Of a DNA stretch of 64,000 nucleotides, positions 60,240 through 64,000 are shown one piece after another. Below the pieces are notes generated by a model, which ran no database searches, had not been told where the DNA came from, and was given only the letters and a program-made list of their open reading frames with translations. Positions within the stretch are counted from its first letter, which is position 1, and each line of letters opens with the position of its first letter. The translations under genes were made by a program, and so were the position numbers. The stretch is from Xylaria sp. FL1777 (Eukaryota > Ascomycota > Sordariomycetes > Xylariales > Xylariaceae): contig MU400508.1 of NCBI GenBank assembly GCA_022578965.1, positions 186,001 through 250,000 of the forward strand. The letters are read 5' to 3'.

Positions 60240-62155
60240 ATGTCAGGCGTTGAGGCTGTCGGGCTTGTGTTGGGAGTTATTCCTCTCATAATTTCGGCAC
60301 TCGAGCACTATCAAGATGGGAAAAGCGCCGTGTCAACGTGGCGCCGACACGTAAGGGTTGTTCAAAGCCTCCTTCGGAACCTTAAGACAGAACACGGCAA
60401 GTTGTATAATACGTGTGAGACTTTGCTGGGCGGCATCGTGTCCCCGGCTAAGCTGGAACCGATGTTGAATGAGCCTTTTGGCCCGCTGTGGCAAAATGAG
60501 GATACGAAGGAGCGGATTGAAAGAAGACTTGACCACATGCATAACACCTTTCAAGAGACCGTTAAGGACATGCTTGCCATCATAGAAGAGCTCAAGTCGA
60601 ATTTAGGCCTCAATACTGAAGGGCAGGTTCGCAATCCTTAGTCCCGTCTTTCCGTCTTGGAATTGCATCAACTGATACGAACTACCATCAATAGCCAGAA
60701 TGGTATACAGGCGGAACTTTCAAGCGCAACATTATGCGGGCATCGCTTGTCATTAAGCGTTCGTCATACGAGGAAGCGCTACAAGGACTGATCTCCAAAA
60801 ATCAAACCCTTGAGACCATCGTCTTGGGTAGTTTACGACTCGAGCCCAGCCGTGGGAAGCGGTCTCGGGGGAAATATTTAGAACCATTTAGAAGGATTGT
60901 CAGCAGTATATATAAGGCCTTACAACTAGGTCTGTGCGGAGCTTGTCCGCAAAAGCATGGAGTAAATCTACAGCTCCTCGCTCCGCGACTAAGCTTGCGA
61001 GGGGACGAAGAAAGCATCATTAAAAGGCTCAACTTTAATGTGATCCTATCACATCACGATGCATCATGGCTCGTAAACTCCTACCCCAGAAGCTGGAACT
61101 GGAAGGAAGTCAAATTACAAGTTGATATACCTTCGGCGAGCCCAAAAAGGGGGCTCATCCTCCCCAGTCGTCCTGCACTCGAGGCGATGGACGAGAGAAG
61201 AATCACCAAGCGGGTACGAATTTCGGAGGAAGGAAACCACCAAACCATCAACTCCCAGGCGCTAAGCAACGGGTTCCCGGAAACTATTAACCCAATGCTT
61301 CTTGCGCCCCAACCAATGCTGACGATAGGCAAGCTATGCCAGGCCTTGAGCATAGACAACTTTAGAGCGAAAACTTGCGCATACGTGATGGACCCGTCCG
61401 CTCAGGAGTATGGTCGATTTAGTGTTGTCCATATCGATGATATTTGCGATAGCTCTGAACTTACCTTTATCTCCGTCCAAGACATGATGACAAACCCGTT
61501 TCACTTGCGCCGAGTGAGCACTCTAGCTCCATCACTGCCCCAGAAACTTACACTTGCTTCTGCAATCGCGTCGGGTATATTACAGCTACATAACACGCCA
61601 TGGTTGTCGAGGATAATGACTAGTGGGACATTGTATCTTGCGAAGTTCGATGACATCGTTAGTTTCAACCGGGCATACATATCAAGGGCGGCGCCGGAAG
61701 ATGTGTGCCGCCACGGTCCCGCCTGTCCCGGTCCCTGTGAGGATAGTACAAGCGTCATAATACGAGCCGAGGGATTTGGAAACGAGCTTATGTGGGCTTT
61801 GTTCGTACTTCTCATCGAGCTGATTCTCTGGAGGGCCATGGACGATATTCTCTTGGAAAGATCTCTCGCCAACATCTCAGGAGGATCTCCAAAGGAGGTA
61901 TTTGACTATACGACGGAGCGCGGGTTCGAGTTAGTACGAAGTTTATTGAGCAAGGTGGCTATGGTCGCCGGTCAGGAATACTGTAGTGCCGTGGAAAGCT
62001 GTCTCAAACTCGCATTTGGTTATCCAAACCTCGATCTAGACCAGGAAGAGCTTCGACAGCAGATATACGGCAACATTATAACGCCTATTGAAGAGAGTTG
62101 CGAGAGTTCCAAGACTTTGACAATAGCGAAGGATGGATTGGACTTTACGTACTGA
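60240..62155 (+). CDS. DUF7580 domain protein (fungal family, function unknown)
   Basis: Two exons (60240-60626 and 60695-62155) encode 615 residues. The N-terminus MSGVEAVGLVLGVIPLIISALEHY is the hydrophobic helix that opens this fungal family and resembles the start of HeLo-like/prion-inhibition modules. It is followed by WRRHVRVVQSLLRNLKTEHGKLYNTCETLL. The body has the family's later blocks: LTLASAIASGILQLHNTPWL, ARCGPACPGPC-type Cys region (here CRHGPACPGPC), and the C-terminal CLKLAFGYPNLDLDQEELRQQIYGNIITPIE. Members often sit beside NLR-like or C2H2 genes, and a role in heterokaryon incompatibility-type signalling has been proposed, but no activity is established. The 68-bp intron has a weak GTTCGC donor. 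The acceptor AATAG at 60694 is chosen because it restores PEWYTGGTFKRN. Confidence 0.82.
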
Positions 62156-62285
62156 GTAAAAACTCATCTTGAATTAATCTATTAAAATAAACCCAAGTAT
62201 AAATACATAAAATTCTAGCTAAGTACTATAAACGCTGCAGCTGAATGAGTGCTGGCATGGCTTACCAGGTGTAATAGAAGTCTAT

Positions 62286-63999
62286 TCAGGTCTTTTTGCT
62301 AGCCTTCTTCTCCAGGGCCTCGACCCGTTCGTCTATCTTCTTAAATGACCAGCTCTCGAAAGAAGGTGGGTAAACGAATGGGCGGAGGTCAAACCGATGG
62401 TCATCAGGGCTATAGGACTCGCCTGCGTCATGTCAGTTAAGAGGAGTTGGTGATTTAAGCAAGGTGTCTTACTGTGGTACGCCGGAGTTGCGACTGTCTG
62501 CTTGTGTCTGTTGATCGCGTAAAAGTGGAAGAACCTCTTCACCTATTTCACAGCGTTAGCAGGCTGACGATGTCAAAAAGATTGACAGCTTACCTTATCT
62601 GCAATCTCACGCGGTGTACGCTCATCATTCCATTCACTCAGTAGGCGGATGAAACAACCGTAAGGGCCGAGCTTGTTGACCTTTCGAAGAACACCAAATC
62701 TAGACAGCTCTTTATACGTGAAGCCCATATCCGCCTCATCCGATTGAACCTGTATAAGCGTGAGTTTCTAATCCGATGAGTACCTGTGCCGGAGAACTAA
62801 CGTAGTCTGACGTGATAGGCTCGAGCTCAGCTGTAGGGATAGCGTGGATGAAGCCCTCAAGAACGGGCATGTTGAAGTTCTCAACGGACCAAGTGATGAA
62901 TCTTACGAGGTCGACCTTACTGATCGAGCCGATAGGGTTGATGTCGGCGGAAGAACCTGAAGTAGTCAGCTTGATCCAAAATTACCACCGACAAGCTCTA
63001 TCATATAGAAGCGGGAGAATCTAAGCATGTGAAAACATACAGTCATACTTCGTTAGATCTAGGTAGGACGTCAGCGTGATATTCAACAAATTAGAGGGTC
63101 TTACTCACATCCGCGCAGGCATTCGTCCACATTTGAACTTCCAAGGACTAGCAATGAGCCGCCGCTTGGCCGTTCTCTGACCTCGCACAGTTGTTGGGCG
63201 AAGTAGTAGGTGAGTACCTGTCATTCCGTACTGTAAGCAAGGTGCGCAAACGAGGGCTACTCAGCCGCATACGGCGGAAAGCGCACCATTCGTGATCTAG
63301 CTTGGATGTTTTGCAGAGCCAGATTCTGTGTGTTTGATCCCCCATAAACTATTAGACCATAGTAGTTAACAGACCAACTCAGGCGTTAAACCTTGCTGTC
63401 GTCGAACGACACAAACGACTACACTGACCTCTGAACTTCGGAGTGAATCCGGTGGCCTGGGTAAGAATGTCCTTTGCTGAGTGGAACATGGTATCAATGT
63501 TCACATCTGTGTGGTACGCCCCAATGCGTGCGGCCAGATCATGAGCCCGTTGTCGGGTTTCCCGGCTACTCTGGGCTTCCATTCCTAAATATACCGTGTG
63601 TAGAATCTGGTTGCAAAGCGCCTCGGCCGTCTCAGGCAACTCGGTCGAGTATGCAGCGATGCGCTTCATATCAGCAATAACCTGCTGGTTACCTTGCTTC
63701 GCAGCGCTAACAGCTAATCTGCACATAGAGTATACAATCGTTGCAGTAGCGCAACTATCGATGCCACCGCTCAATGCAAGTTGGAAACCTGCTGCCCTAG
63801 ACCTGCGAAGGTAGTCCCATAACCAACAAGCGGGACCAAGGGCGATTTCTTCTTCGGGAAGATGATATCGTGGCGGGCGTGGAAGAGTCGGCGAGCATAG
63901 TAGGTCATCATCGCTGCCACTCAAGGAGAAATCAACCTCGATGCGCTGATATTCTTGAGACTGCACTGCTTGTTGGCCTCGCGAAGGAGAGCATCGGGC
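62286..63999 (-). CDS. QNS1: Glutamine-dependent NAD+ synthetase, C-terminal part (5' end outside the window)
   Basis: Eight exons (63999-63429, 63348-63287, 63217-63109, 63058-63041, 62956-62802, 62749-62594, 62542-62473, 62422-62286) give the last 425 residues of a protein of usually about 700. The N-terminal nitrilase-type glutaminase domain lies beyond the right edge. The synthetase domain is clear: the PP-loop [20 protein letters not shown] binds ATP, then [63 protein letters not shown] and [12 protein letters not shown]. It amidates nicotinic acid adenine dinucleotide to NAD+ using ammonia from glutamine. Exon 4 is a microexon of 18 bases; skipping it would remove six residues from the GYLTKYDC segment. 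The protein ends EKKASKKT. Confidence 0.94.
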
Positions 64000-64000
64000 A

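Overview
The window looks like a chromosome segment from a filamentous ascomycete (Pezizomycotina, probably a Sordariomycete). Protein-coding genes carry short GT-AG introns, mostly 50-150 bp. Intergenic DNA is long and AT-leaning. The gene set is typical of such fungi: a ferrichrome-type siderophore synthetase, an ornithine N5-monooxygenase, a fungalysin, a PIR-like wall protein, a KAP123 importin and DUF7580/C2H2 proteins. The class-level assignment is an inference. All exon structures below were rebuilt by hand from splice sites and reading-frame continuity.

Layout, left to right: 3' end of an unidentified Ser/His/Arg-rich gene (1-269); a bestrophin-like anion channel (2.3-4.0 kb, +); an orphan O-methyltransferase (5.3-6.8 kb, -); a small secreted protein (8.4-8.9 kb, -); a WBP4-like U1-type zinc-finger splicing protein (10.1-10.9 kb, -); a PIR-like, probably GPI-anchored wall protein (11.8-12.9 kb, -); about 4 kb without a recognisable gene; the importin KAP123 (16.9-20.5 kb, -); a NUDIX/eIF2B-alpha-like fusion (22.0-23.9 kb, -); and an M36 fungalysin metalloprotease with nine exons (24.5-27.0 kb, -).

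The centre is a two-gene siderophore locus. A giant ferrichrome-type NRPS of about 4942 residues (29.3-44.5 kb, -) is divergent from SidA-type L-ornithine N5-monooxygenase (48.3-50.0 kb, +). SidA makes N5-hydroxyornithine. After acylation by an enzyme not present in the window, that residue is assembled by the NRPS into a cyclic ferrichrome-family hexapeptide. The 3.85 kb between the two start codons holds five exact matches to ATCWGATAA, the binding site known for SreA/SRE-type GATA iron repressors. Two of them form a perfect 19-bp palindrome. This is the best-supported regulatory feature of the window.

The right part holds a fungal PARG-type poly(ADP-ribose) glycohydrolase (51.1-52.5 kb, -), class II fructose-bisphosphate aldolase FBA1 (54.5-56.0 kb, +), an AT-rich block with inverted and repeated motifs that resembles a decayed mobile element (56.3-56.9 kb), a divergent pair made of a C2H2 zinc-finger protein (57.9-59.9 kb, -) and a DUF7580 protein (60.2-62.2 kb, +), and the C-terminal part of glutamine-dependent NAD+ synthetase running off the right edge (62.3-64.0 kb, -). 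I saw no tRNA, rRNA, CRISPR array or intact transposon.
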